Part shown: positions 10,401 through 19,396 of the stretch, in pieces | How positions within the stretch are numbered: position 1 is the stretch's first letter | How the letters are laid out: each line of letters begins with the position of its first letter | From: DASPWW01 sp963756745 | GTDB taxonomy: Bacteria; Actinomycetota; Thermoleophilia; Solirubrobacterales; 70-9 | Direction: 5' to 3' | Length of the DNA stretch: 64,000 nucleotides | NCBI GenBank assembly: GCA_963756745.1 | Contig: CAVWOU010000001.1 | Location: 201,857 to 265,856 of the forward strand | The notes under the pieces: model-generated | Database searches by the model: none | Seen by the model: only the letters and a program-made list of their open reading frames with translations | What the model was told of the DNA's origin: nothing | Program-made: the position numbers and the translations under genes

Positions 10401-10888
10401 GCGAGCGCCGGGATGCAGTCGCCGAACGAGTTCGTGAGCGGGTAGTTCCACGGTCCGATCACGCCGACGACCCCGCGCGGGGCGTAGCGCACCACGAGCC
10501 GGCGCCCGCGCACGAACGGGTTGGCTGTCTCGACCTCCTCGTCCCCGAGATACTCCGGCGCGACCCGAGGCCAGAACCCGAGCGCCTGGACCCCGTAGAC
10601 GATCTCCGAGAACTCTGCGTCGTCCCAGCTCTTCCCGGTCTCGGAGACGATCGTCTCGATCACCCGCTCCGAGTTCTCGCCGAGCCAGCGCCGCGCGCGC
10701 AGCAGGACCTCTCCGCGGCCGTCCATCCCCAGCGCCTCCCACGCGGGCTGCGCGGCGCGCGCCCTGTCGACGAGCGCGCTTACTTCTTCCGCGCCGAGCT
10801 TTGGCACGGTAGCGATCACCTCGCCCGTCGCCGGGTTCTCGACCTCCAGGGTCGTCCCCGTCAGGCCGGGCGCCTCCCGCGTCGCCAT
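7432..10888 (-). CDS. aldehyde dehydrogenase-GMC oxidoreductase, one continuous reading with a frameshift
   Basis: From ATG 10888, residues 1 to about 470 are an NAD(P)-dependent aldehyde dehydrogenase, with GPWNYPL, GLELGGKDP (general-base Glu) and GNAGQTCISIERV (catalytic Cys near 275). With no stop codon the frame runs on into a gluconate-dehydrogenase-subunit-3-like helical domain (LSDAQRRTLATVCDTYVPS). After one extra base near 9140 it continues into a flavin GMC alcohol oxidoreductase with the FAD motif VVGSGAGGGVIAAELA, the GGTVINWTNCLRTH segment, SAHQMGTCRMG, and the ending TSSGTNPMITIMALAHRTAG. Together the halves could take an alcohol to an aldehyde and then to an acid. Alternatively there are two genes, the GMC part starting at a GTG near 9397; I see no Shine-Dalgarno site for that. 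Confidence 0.75.
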
Positions 10889-10968
10889 CGGGCGCGAGTC
10901 TACCCGGGTCGCAACCGGATCACGAGGTCGCCGACGCCGGCGCGGCCCGTGCGTGGAAGGATCCCGCC

Positions 10969-12063
10969 GTGCGAACGATCGTCGTCTCCGATCTCCACCT
11001 CGCCGCGGGATTCGACGGCGATCTCCTGCGGCGGCCGCGGTTCCGCGAGATCCTGCTTCGGGAGGTCGAGGGCGCGGACGAGGTCGTGCTGCTCGGCGAC
11101 GCGATCGAGCTGCGGGATCGCACGCTGGGCGAGGTGCTCGAGATCGCCCAACCGTTCTTTGAAGAGCTCGGCGAGGCGATGGCCGACCGGCGGGTGGTGA
11201 TCGTCCCGGGCAACCACGACCATCAGCTGATCGGGCCGTGGCTCGAGCGCCGCAGGCTCGAGGGCCACACCACGGTCGGCCTCGAACAGCGCGCCGCCCC
11301 CGACCTCGGGATCGCGGCGCGGATCGCACAGCTGCTCGGTAGCGCCGAGCTCGAGCTCGCCTACCCCGGCGTGTGGATGCGGCCGAACCTCTACGCGACC
11401 CACGGCCACTATCTCGATTGCCACGTCACGGTCCCCACCTTCGAGCGTCTCGCGATCGCCACGATCGAGAGGCTCTCGGGTGCGCTGCCGGAGGGCCTGC
11501 GATCCACCAACGACTACGAGTCGATCCAGGCGCCCCTTTACGAGCTGCTCTACGGTGTCGCCCAGAGCGGGCGGCGCCCGCGGCGCGCGCTGGGCGAGAA
11601 CGCATCGGCGCGCGTGTGGGAGGCGGTCCACGGGCGCGACGGGCGCCGGCCTGACCTGCGCGGACGGCTGCTCGGCTCGGTCGTTCTCCCCGGGGCGGTC
11701 GCGCTGGCAAACCGGATCGGGCTGGGGCCGCTGCGGTGGGACATCTCGTTTCCGGAGATCAGCCGGGCGGGGTACTCGGCGATGCTCGAGCTCGTCCCTA
11801 GGCTTGGGATCGAGGCCGACCACGTGCTGTTCGGACACACGCACCGCCGCGGCCCGCTGGACGGCGAGCCCGGATGGGCGCTGCCGAGCGGCACCAGGCT
11901 GATCAACACCGGGAGCTGGGTGTTCGCGCCCGGCCTCGCCGGCCGCTCCTCCCACGGCAGCCCGTTCTGGCCGGGGACTGTGATCGAGGTCGAGGACGAC
12001 GAGGCCCCGCGACCGCGGCACCTCCTCGACGGGGTCGGCCGCAACGAGCTCGCCAGGGGTTAG
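10969..12063 (+). CDS. calcineurin-like metallophosphoesterase
   Basis: 364 residues carrying the five metal-binding blocks of the family: SDLHLA, LLGDAIE, VPGNHDHQ, ATHGHYLD and FGHTHRRG. These coordinate two metals for phosphomonoester or diester cleavage, so the enzyme is probably active; the substrate is unknown. The start is GTG 10969, preceded by GGAAGGAT at suitable spacing. It is divergent from the aldehyde dehydrogenase with 80 bases between starts and convergent with the heparinase-like gene with 9 bases between stops. No membrane segments. Confidence 0.85.
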   Translation: MRTIVVSDLHLAAGFDGDLLRRPRFREILLREVEGADEVVLLGDAIELRDRTLGEVLEIAQPFFEELGEAMADRRVVIVPGNHDHQLIGPWLERRRLEGHTTVGLEQRAAPDLGIAARIAQLLGSAELELAYPGVWMRPNLYATHGHYLDCHVTVPTFERLAIATIERLSGALPEGLRSTNDYESIQAPLYELLYGVAQSGRRPRRALGENASARVWEAVHGRDGRRPDLRGRLLGSVVLPGAVALANRIGLGPLRWDISFPEISRAGYSAMLELVPRLGIEADHVLFGHTHRRGPLDGEPGWALPSGTRLINTGSWVFAPGLAGRSSHGSPFWPGTVIEVEDDEAPRPRHLLDGVGRNELARG

Positions 12064-12072
12064 CGGCCGCGC

Positions 12073-13988
12073 TCAGGAAAAGTCGAGCGTCAGGCGAGAG
12101 CCGCTGCGCTTCACCGTGATCGTCTGGCTGGAGCTGCCCCTGGTGAGGACGACCTCGGTCGTGCCTGGCGCCGGGACCGAAACGGTGCCGCTCTGGGTCG
12201 CTCCGTTGAGCGTGAACACGGTGATGTAGTTGGCGTCGGCGGCCAGCGAGCCGTACTCGATGCTCCACCGCGGCACGGCCTGGCGGAACCCGGGGAAGGT
12301 GAAGCCCTGGAGCGGGGTCGGGCGACCCTTGATCACGGTGCGCGACGCGCCGCCTGTCGCTGCCGCCCTCTCGTAGAGCCCGCCGCTGAAGCCCGGCCCC
12401 GTGAGCCCGAGCGTGCCGGGGCTGAGCCCCTCGATCTCGAGATCCGGCCCGAGCTGGAAGAAACGCTGGTACGCGTGGGGCGCGTCCGCGCGCAGGCGAT
12501 CTACGACGACGAGGGCGTCACCCGGCTTGTAGAGGAAGAGCCGCGCGTGCGACACGCCCTGGAGCTCGGTCAACGGATTGGTTCCCTCGATCGCGAACCA
12601 CCCGGATCCGTTGCCGGTGGCCTGGATCGCGCTGCCGTGGGCGTTCTCCGCCTCGATCGGGAAGCTCTGGCCGTCGACCAGCAGGACGCTGTGCGATTGC
12701 CCGGAAAGCTGGTAGTCGCGGTACTGCTCCTCGCGGTCGTACCCGTAGTTGCCGGGCCCGTTGACGACCTTCATTCCCCGGTCGTACAGCTCGAAGTCGA
12801 GCTCGTCCGCGTGCTTGTGGGTCGTGTTGAAGAACCCTGCCGTCGTCGCCAGGTATGAGCCGCCCTGGCGCACCATTGCGAAGCCCGACTCTCGAAACGC
12901 CTTCAGCCCCTGGCTCTTGTAGCTTCCGCCCTTGTTGTAGCCCCACTCTGGCGCCTTGGCGAACTGGGTGTCGCCGAGTAACGCGTACTCGCCCTCCGGA
13001 TCGACGAACCACCCTGTGGCGTCCCGCATCCGCGCCAGCGTGTCGGCGAGGGCGGGGTCGCGCTTCCCGGGTTTGTACTTGAGGAAGTCGCGCAGCAGCT
13101 CGATCGCAAGGAACTGGTACTGCGTCGAGTGCTCGCGCCACACCCACTCCGGGCTGAGCCTCCCCATCAACGTCTCGGGGAAGCGGCGCACCGCGAGCTT
13201 GCGCCACCGCTCGGCCTCGCGCTCGAACGGGAGGTACTGCGAGACCAGCAGCAGGCCGAGGTCCTGGAAGAGCCCGAAGTTGCTTTCCTGATGCTGGGCG
13301 GCGTTCGCGAGGTAGCGCCCGTGCGCGTTCAAGGACCGCACCATGAGCCGCGCCTGCTTGGGGTTCAGCAGTCCCCTGCAGCCGGCCTCTCCGGTCAGGA
13401 AGCCGAGATAGCCCGCCCTGTCGGCGGCCGCCTTCGGATGCCACGCAAAGCCCCTGAGGCCGGGCCGGAACTGGCGCGGGTTCGACTTGATCCAGTCGAG
13501 CGCGATGTCGCGCGCTTGCCGGAGAAGCCCCTCGTCGCCGGTCCGCATGTACGAGTACAGCAGCGTGTCAATCCAGATCAAGCCGTGCAGGTTCTGGCGG
13601 TAGGAGCGGCTCCCGAACGGGTTCTGCGCCCAGTCGATCGGCGGCTTGAGCCGCACGTTGAAGTGGAAGACCTCAAACCTCCATCGCCGGGCGGCCTGCC
13701 GCACCTTGCTCGAATACTTCCTCTCGGTGATCGCACGGTACGTCGGGCAGCCCGTGCGCTTGAGCTCGCCGACCGCCCGTCCCTCGTGGCCGCCCTTGGG
13801 CTTCTTGCCCTTTCCGCCCTTGCCCTTCTTGCCGCCCTTCGGCTTTGCCGCCGGAGGCGCCGCGGTCCGCGACATCGCGGCGCGAACGCCGGCGCCGCCC
13901 ACAGCGCCCCGGCGAGCGCGCAGCACACTACGGCGATCAGCACCGCCCCGCGCCTGCCGCTTATGGCTCTCCTCCCGCCGCTTTGCAT
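12073..13988 (-). CDS. heparinase II/III-like secreted polysaccharide lyase family protein
   Basis: The body is an alginate-lyase-like alpha-toroid (about residues 60-380) followed by a heparinase II/III beta-domain with FFNTTHKHADELDFELYDRG, the typical His/Asp block. The N-terminal signal peptide (GAVLIAVVCCALAGALWAA) begins at ATG 13988 but lies in another frame from the body; one shift near 13870 joins them. A Lys/Gly-rich linker (AKPKGGKKGKGGKGKK) separates leader and catalytic part, a common feature of wall-associated proteins in this kind of genome. It probably degrades an acidic polysaccharide outside the cell; the substrate is not inferable. Confidence 0.75.
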
Positions 13989-14117
13989 GCGGAGCGCATT
14001 AGTGTAGGCGCCCCTGTCCCCGGAACTCCACCTCGGCGAAGCGACGCGCCCGTGGTGGACCCTGACAGGCGCGTGCGCGGGGCTTCCACCTCTGAGGCGG
14101 CCGCTATTCGCACGGGC

Positions 14118-16529
14118 TCAGCCGCGTGGGATTCGACGACCTCCGGCAGGCGCTTGCGCCTGCCGGCTCTTGAAGAAGTCCTCGCCCTCGACGCCGATCC
14201 GGGGAAGGATCCGATCCAGCCAACCCGGGAACCACCAGTTCGCCCGCCCCAGCTTCACCATCACCGCCGGAACGAGCACGCAGCGGACGATCGTCGCGTC
14301 GATCGCAATCGCGACCGCGAGGCCGACCCCGAACTGCTTCACGATCACGTCGGCGTCGAGGATGAAGCTCCCGAACACGCACACCATGATCAGCGCGGCC
14401 GAGGTGATCACGCGCGCGCTCACCGCCAGCCCGTCGACGACGGCCTCGAGGTTGTCCCGGCTGTGCTGGTAGTGCTCGTGGACGCGGGTGACGAGGAACA
14501 CCTGGTAGTCCATCGACAGCCCGAACAGGATCGCGAACATGATCAGCGGCACGTAGCTGGCGATCGGAACCGGCCCGTCGAGCCCGATCAGCTCAGCGCC
14601 CCACCCCTTCTGGAACACCGCGGTCAACACGCCGTACGCGGCTGCGACCGAGAGCAGGTTCATCAGCGCCGAGGTGAGCGGCACGAGGATCGAGCGGAAC
14701 GCGATCAGCAGCAGGACGAAGGCGAGGCCGACGACGATCGCGATCACCGACGGGAGCTTGTCCGAGATCTTCGTTGCGAGGTCGATGTAGCCCGCGGTCT
14801 CCCCGTCGACGTACGCGGTCAGGCTCGTCCCCTTCACGGCATCGGGAATCACGGTGGAGCGCAGCTCGCGCACTAGGTCCTCGGTCGCGTCTGCGGCGGG
14901 CGCCGTGTTCGCCGTCGCGGTGAACACCGCCGTGCTCCCCGACTTGTTGACCTTCGCCGTCGAGACGAGGTCGACGTCGTTCGTCTTGGAGACCTTGTTC
15001 TCGAGCTTGCCGAGCCGCGGGTCGCTCGCCTTCGAGCTGTAGAACGACTCCTCCTGAGCGAGCTGGCGCTGCTGCGATTTGGTCGGCCCCTCGGCCGCGG
15101 CCTCCTGCTTCGCCTCGTCCGGCGGCACGCCCTCGGCCTCGAGCTGCGCCACGGCTTGCTGCTTTTGCTGCTTCGCCTCCCGCTGCTGGGCCTGGACCTG
15201 GTTGAGCTTCTTGCGATCCGGGTGCGCGGGATCCCCGTCGAAGTCGACCGCGATCAGAAGCGGGCCCGTGTACCCGGGGCCGAACCCGCGGCTGAGCAGG
15301 TCGTACGCCTGGCGCGCCGTTGTGTCCTTGGGGAGCTCGCCGTCGTCCTGCGCCCCCAGCTCGAGGTCGAGGGTGGGCAGTGCGAGCACGAGCAAGAGTG
15401 CGATGGCTCCGAGCATCGCGGGCCACGCTCTACCAGCCACCCAGCGGGCCCACCGCGCCCATCCGTGAGGTCTGCTGTCGTGCGGCGGAGTGTTGAGGAA
15501 GGGGACCTTCCACGACTCGATCCGCGCGCCGAGGAGGCCGAGGATCGCGGGCAGCAGGGTGATCGCCGCGACGATCGCCACCACCACCACGATCGCGGCC
15601 GCCAGGCCCATCGAGCTGACCAACGGGATGCCGGCGAGCGCGAGCGAGCACAGGGCGATCACGACCGTACCCCCCGCGAAGACGACCGCGCTCCCCGAAG
15701 TCGCCACGGCCCTCCCCACGGACTCCACCACCGGATCGCCGTCGGCGAGGAACCCGCGGTGCCGGGTGACGATGAACAGCGAGTAGTCGATCCCGACCCC
15801 GAGCCCGATCATGATCCCGAGCGTCGGAGCAACGTCGGGGACGTCCATCACGTGGCCCAGCAGGCCGATCACGCTCAGCCCGGTGAGCACCGCCAGCAGC
15901 GCCGTCACGATCGGGAGAGGCATCGCGGCGGCGGTCCCAAACGCGATCAGGAGGATGATGATCGCCGCGACGATCCCGACCACCTCGCTTGTCCCCGTGT
16001 CGGGCTTGGACACCTCCTCGCCGAGATAGCCGCCGACGGCGACCGTCAATCCGGCACGCTCGGCCGGGCCCTCGGCGGCGTCGATGATCTCGTTCGCCTC
16101 GTCGAGGTCGATGTCGTCGGGCCCGATCGTCAGCAGCACGGAGATGTAGCCGATCCGCTCGTCCTTGCTGAGCGCGTCCTTGCCCTCCCGGCTGAGCGGG
16201 CTGATCGCGCTGCGCACGTAGCTGTTGCGCTCCAGCGATTTGACGGTGTCGTCGACCGCGTTGCGATTCGAGCCGCTCGTGAGCCTCTGTCCCTGCGGAG
16301 CCTCGAGCACGACCGGGTTCGTCCCGTTGGCCTGCTTCGGGAGCTCGGCATCGAGCAGGTCGGTGGCGGCCGTCGAGTTGGTCCCCGGCAGCGACAGGTT
16401 GTTGCTCGTCTGGCGCCCTGCTGTGTTCGCGATCAGGACGATCGCGATCGCGAGCGCGATCCACGCGACCGCGACGACGTAGCGATGGGTCGCGCAGAGT
16501 CGTCCCAGCCGATACAGCACCCCGGCCAT
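14118..16529 (-). CDS. MMPL family RND-type transporter
   Basis: 803 residues, intact. It has the two-fold MMPL plan: TM1, a large extracytoplasmic loop, TM2-6 with GIMIGLGVGIDYSLFIVTRH, then TM7, a second loop and TM8-12 with MFAILFGLSMDYQVFLVTRV. The second loop holds a charged Gln/Glu/Lys segment (about residues 445-520, QAQQREAKQQKQQAVAQLEA) that looks like a coiled coil. These transporters export lipids, siderophore-like molecules or drugs using the proton gradient. The substrate is unknown, with no biosynthetic genes beside it. The window carries a second, frameshifted paralogue at 34531 and a fragment at position 1. Confidence 0.9.
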   Translation of the reverse strand: MAGVLYRLGRLCATHRYVVAVAWIALAIAIVLIANTAGRQTSNNLSLPGTNSTAATDLLDAELPKQANGTNPVVLEAPQGQRLTSGSNRNAVDDTVKSLERNSYVRSAISPLSREGKDALSKDERIGYISVLLTIGPDDIDLDEANEIIDAAEGPAERAGLTVAVGGYLGEEVSKPDTGTSEVVGIVAAIIILLIAFGTAAAMPLPIVTALLAVLTGLSVIGLLGHVMDVPDVAPTLGIMIGLGVGIDYSLFIVTRHRGFLADGDPVVESVGRAVATSGSAVVFAGGTVVIALCSLALAGIPLVSSMGLAAAIVVVVAIVAAITLLPAILGLLGARIESWKVPFLNTPPHDSRPHGWARWARWVAGRAWPAMLGAIALLLVLALPTLDLELGAQDDGELPKDTTARQAYDLLSRGFGPGYTGPLLIAVDFDGDPAHPDRKKLNQVQAQQREAKQQKQQAVAQLEAEGVPPDEAKQEAAAEGPTKSQQRQLAQEESFYSSKASDPRLGKLENKVSKTNDVDLVSTAKVNKSGSTAVFTATANTAPAADATEDLVRELRSTVIPDAVKGTSLTAYVDGETAGYIDLATKISDKLPSVIAIVVGLAFVLLLIAFRSILVPLTSALMNLLSVAAAYGVLTAVFQKGWGAELIGLDGPVPIASYVPLIMFAILFGLSMDYQVFLVTRVHEHYQHSRDNLEAVVDGLAVSARVITSAALIMVCVFGSFILDADVIVKQFGVGLAVAIAIDATIVRCVLVPAVMVKLGRANWWFPGWLDRILPRIGVEGEDFFKSRQAQAPAGGRRIPRG

Positions 16530-16572
16530 GTGGGCGCCAGCCTACTGCCGCGAGCGGCCGGCCTAGGAATGG

Positions 16573-17454
16573 CTATCGAGCCGTCAGCCAGTCCGCGATG
16601 CGACGGCCGATTGCCTCGCCGGCGTCCTCCTGAAGGAAGTGGGCGGCGTTCTGGATCGTCTCCGGCTCGTCGGACCCGATCGCTTCCGCGAAGCGGCGGC
16701 CAGTCTCGGGCGGGAGCACGGGGTCCGAGTCGGCCCACAGGAGCAGCCGCGGCCGCTCGTCGGACCGCATCGCCTCGAGCCCCCGCCGGCCCACCTCGGC
16801 ACCCGGCGCGTCGGGAGTGGTGGGCAGCATCAGCGGAAACGCGCGGGCGCCCGCCTTCGACTCCGGCGACGGAAACGGCGCGTCGTAGGCCGCGGCGACC
16901 TCGTCACCGGGGTCCGTCTTGCACCCCCGGCGCACCAGCAGCGAGACGGGAAGGTCCTCGGTCCGCTCGACGAAGTCGTGAAACGCGATCCACGCGTCGC
17001 TCATCTTCTGGTGCCCGGTGAACAGCCCGGAGTCCATGATCACGATCCGGTCGAAGCGGTCAGGCGCCTCGACGGCGGCGCGAAGCCCGATCGGCCCGCC
17101 CCAGTCGTGCACCACGAGCGTCGCGCCGCGCAGATCGAGCTCGGCGACCAGTGAGCGGAAGAGCTGCGTGTGGCGGTCGTACGAGTACCACACGAGCTCG
17201 AGCGGCTTGTCGGACCGCCCGAAGCCCGCGAGGTCGGGCGCGATGCACCGAAAGCCGGCGTCGCGCACCGGAGGGATCACCTTGCGCCACAGGAACGACC
17301 ATGTCGGCTCGCCGTGCAGGAAGACCACCGGCGCGCCCTCCCCCTCGTCAACCCGCGCAAGTCGGAGCCCGTCGATGTCGACGTAGTGTGGATCGAACGG
17401 GAACTCGGGCAGCCCCTCGAAGCGCTCATCGGAGGTGCGATGGATCTCGGTCAT
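16573..17454 (-). CDS. haloalkane dehalogenase, subfamily I (DhlA/DhmA-like)
   Basis: 293 residues of alpha/beta-hydrolase fold. HGEPTWSFLWRKV (Glu49) gives the oxyanion hole and halide pocket, nucleophile Asp117 sits in VVHDWGG with the adjacent halide-stabilising Trp118, and the catalytic His is in NAAHFLQED near the C-terminus. Asp instead of Ser as nucleophile and the following Trp argue for haloalkane dehalogenase, which hydrolyses carbon-halogen bonds to alcohols. The ATG at 17454 overlaps the TGA of a 32-codon upstream ORF that is itself a copy of residues 109-137 of this gene. There is no other plausible promoter-proximal start. Confidence 0.85.
   Translation of the reverse strand: MTEIHRTSDERFEGLPEFPFDPHYVDIDGLRLARVDEGEGAPVVFLHGEPTWSFLWRKVIPPVRDAGFRCIAPDLAGFGRSDKPLELVWYSYDRHTQLFRSLVAELDLRGATLVVHDWGGPIGLRAAVEAPDRFDRIVIMDSGLFTGHQKMSDAWIAFHDFVERTEDLPVSLLVRRGCKTDPGDEVAAAYDAPFPSPESKAGARAFPLMLPTTPDAPGAEVGRRGLEAMRSDERPRLLLWADSDPVLPPETGRRFAEAIGSDEPETIQNAAHFLQEDAGEAIGRRIADWLTAR
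17045..17131 (-). repeat. 87-bp direct repeat, internal copy
   Basis: Identical over 87 bases to 17455-17541. This copy encodes dehalogenase residues about 109-137, including nucleophile Asp117. Confidence 0.95.
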
Positions 17455-17549
17455 ATCCGGTCGAAGCGGTCAGGCGCCTCGACGGCGGCGCGAAGCCCGA
17501 TCGGCCCGCCCCAGTCGTGCACCACGAGCGTCGCGCCGCGCGGCAACAT
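17451..17549 (-). CDS. 32-codon upstream ORF formed by a duplicated dehalogenase segment
   Basis: ATG 17549 opens MLPRGATLVVHDWGGPIGLR and ends at TGA 17453-17451, overlapping the dehalogenase ATG as ATGA. All but the first three codons come from the 87-bp repeat copy at 17455-17541. The peptide carries the nucleophile elbow but no fold, so an enzymatic role is unlikely. It could couple or attenuate translation of the dehalogenase, or be an assembly artefact. Confidence 0.4.
   Translation of the reverse strand: MLPRGATLVVHDWGGPIGLRAAVEAPDRFDRI
17455..17541 (-). repeat. 87-bp direct repeat, upstream copy
   Basis: Exact copy of 17045-17131 placed immediately before the dehalogenase start codon, same orientation, offset 410 bases. 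Confidence 0.95.
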
Positions 17550-17641
17550 ATCCGCGCTCGGCCGGGTCGATGGTTCTCGCCAACCGGCTCGCCGGCCGCA
17601 CCGCTCCGGCCCCCGCCGCGTAACCCGGAATACTCCGCCCC

Positions 17642-17995
17642 ATGCCGAGCTCGCTGGCGCGCCGCACAGTCGGTCCGTTCTTCGTGTTCGCCGGCCTGAT
17701 GCATTTCGCCCGGACCAGGTGGTACGTGTCGATCATGCCCGACTACCTGCCCGCCCACCACGAGCTCGTCTACGCGAGCGGCGCCGCCGAGATGCTGGGC
17801 GGCGCCGCCGCGATCGCGTCCCGCCCCCGGTTCGCGCGTTGGTGGCTGGTCGCGACGCTGCTCGCCGTGTTCCCGGCCAACGTCCACATGGCGCTGCACC
17901 CGGAGCGCTACTCGCGAATTCCGCGCTGGGTGCTGTACGCGCGGCTCCCGTTCCAGGCCGTGTTCGTCCTCTGGGTGTGGCGCGGAACGAGGTAG
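17642..17995 (+). CDS. DoxX-like small integral membrane protein
   Basis: 117 residues with about four hydrophobic helices. It starts MPSSLARRTVGPFFVFAGLM and has conserved features of the DoxX-like group: HFARTRWYVSIMPDYLP, then HHELVYASGAAEMLGG and FPANVHMALHP. DoxX proteins are associated with membrane redox stress complexes, but small members such as this are mostly uncharacterised. The gene is divergent from the dehalogenase and convergent with the trypsin. The start ATG 17642 fits the family N-terminus. Confidence 0.75.
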   Translation: MPSSLARRTVGPFFVFAGLMHFARTRWYVSIMPDYLPAHHELVYASGAAEMLGGAAAIASRPRFARWWLVATLLAVFPANVHMALHPERYSRIPRWVLYARLPFQAVFVLWVWRGTR

Positions 17996-18071
17996 CCGCG
18001 CGTGGCGATCGACCACCGGCCGATCAAGGCGCTGCACGGCGAGGCGCTGCGAACGCAGGACGTGCAACCCC

Positions 18072-19295
18072 CTACTTCTTCTTCTTGCGCTTCACCTTCC
18101 AGTTGCGCAGCGCGGGCGTCTCGTCGCCGTTGCCGAACTGGTCCGTGGCGACTGCGAGGAAGTTGTGCTTGCCCTTCGCGGTCTTCACCTTGAACGGAGA
18201 CGTGCACGGCTCGGGGGGCTCGCCGTCGACGCTGCACTGGAAGGTCACCGCCGCCTCATTGGCGCTGAACTTGAACTTCGCCTTCGCCTTCTTCTTCTCC
18301 GTCTTCAGCTTCTTCTTCGGGCCCTTGTCGATGATCGTCTCGGGTGGCGTGTCGTCGCACGCCGCAGTCCCGCTCACGGGGACCGTCTCGCCGGTCAAGG
18401 CCGCGACCCTGGACACGACGAAGCTCCGCAACGGGTTGCACCCGACGCGGGCGTAGATGCCCGGGAATCCCGGACGGGCGCATCCATTGCCGAAGCTGAC
18501 CACGCCGATCAACCGGCGCGCGTTCCCCTTCGGTGTCGTCAGCGGCCCGCCGCTGTCACCCTGGCAGGAGTCGGTTCCCCCCTCGAGAAACCCGGCGCAG
18601 GTCATGATCGGCGTGACGAAGCCCTCGCCGTAGACGTCCGGGCTGGCGCAGGTCTGCGAGGGGAGGCTCGGTACCACGGCCTCCTTGAGCGTGTCGCTCG
18701 TCGACCCTTCCTCGCTGGTCACGCCCCACCCGCTGACCACGGTCTGCGAATCCGGCACCCACAGCGTGCGATCTTCGGAGCCCGCGAGCCTGATCACCTG
18801 CTTGTTCGAAGCCGGCGTGAACCCGGGCGTGGGGAGCACGATGAACCCGACGTCATTCTCGAACGTCTCGGAGTTGAAGCTCGGATGGTGCTCGACCGCG
18901 GTCATCGGCCCCAAGAACTCCTCGTCCGTGGCCGGGTCGGTGGTCAGCGTCGTGCGGCCGACGATGACGTTGACGTCGTCGGGATCCAGATCGGTGCTGT
19001 TTTCCACATCGGTCCCGTCGATGCAGTGTCCGGCCGTGAGCACGACGCGGCGGGTGATCAGGGAGCCACCGCAAAAGAACCGGTCCTTGTCGCTCAAGCC
19101 CGGGGGAGCCTTGTCCGGATCGACGACCAGCGCCGCCTGCCACGGGTGCTGCGAGATCGTGGTCGTGTTCCCGCCGACGATCCTCGGCGGTCGCTCGGCG
19201 AAGGCCTGCGGGGCGACCGTCAACAGCATGCCCACGGCCACCAAGCCAACCAACCCGAACCTGCGCATCCCCTTCCGCCCCACCTTTGCGGTCAT
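18072..19295 (-). CDS. secreted trypsin-like serine protease with C-terminal Ig-like domain
   Basis: About 407 residues from ATG 19295 (GGGAGG eight bases before). A signal peptide (FGLVGLVAVGMLLTVAPQAF) leads to the mature N-terminus RIVGGNT, the classical trypsin activation site. The triad is complete: His90 in LTAGHC, Asp148 in ENDVGF, Ser248 in QGDSGGP, with paired Cys residues. After about residue 310 there is a TPPETIIDKGPKKK linker and a beta-sandwich domain (FKFSANEAAVTFQCSVDGEP and VATDQFGNGDETP) of a type I associate with Thermoleophilia secreted proteins, ending in a Lys-rich tail. Probably an exported, self-activating protease anchored by its basic tail to the wall. Confidence 0.9.
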   Translation of the reverse strand: MTAKVGRKGMRRFGLVGLVAVGMLLTVAPQAFAERPPRIVGGNTTTISQHPWQAALVVDPDKAPPGLSDKDRFFCGGSLITRRVVLTAGHCIDGTDVENSTDLDPDDVNVIVGRTTLTTDPATDEEFLGPMTAVEHHPSFNSETFENDVGFIVLPTPGFTPASNKQVIRLAGSEDRTLWVPDSQTVVSGWGVTSEEGSTSDTLKEAVVPSLPSQTCASPDVYGEGFVTPIMTCAGFLEGGTDSCQGDSGGPLTTPKGNARRLIGVVSFGNGCARPGFPGIYARVGCNPLRSFVVSRVAALTGETVPVSGTAACDDTPPETIIDKGPKKKLKTEKKKAKAKFKFSANEAAVTFQCSVDGEPPEPCTSPFKVKTAKGKHNFLAVATDQFGNGDETPALRNWKVKRKKKK

Positions 19296-19396
19296 CCCGT
19301 CCTCCCTGAGCTCGCGAGGTTGTCCGCAATCTACAGCAGCAGGATCGTTCCGAGCCGCGTCTCCATGCAGCGACGGGCGACGATATCCAGCCACGC

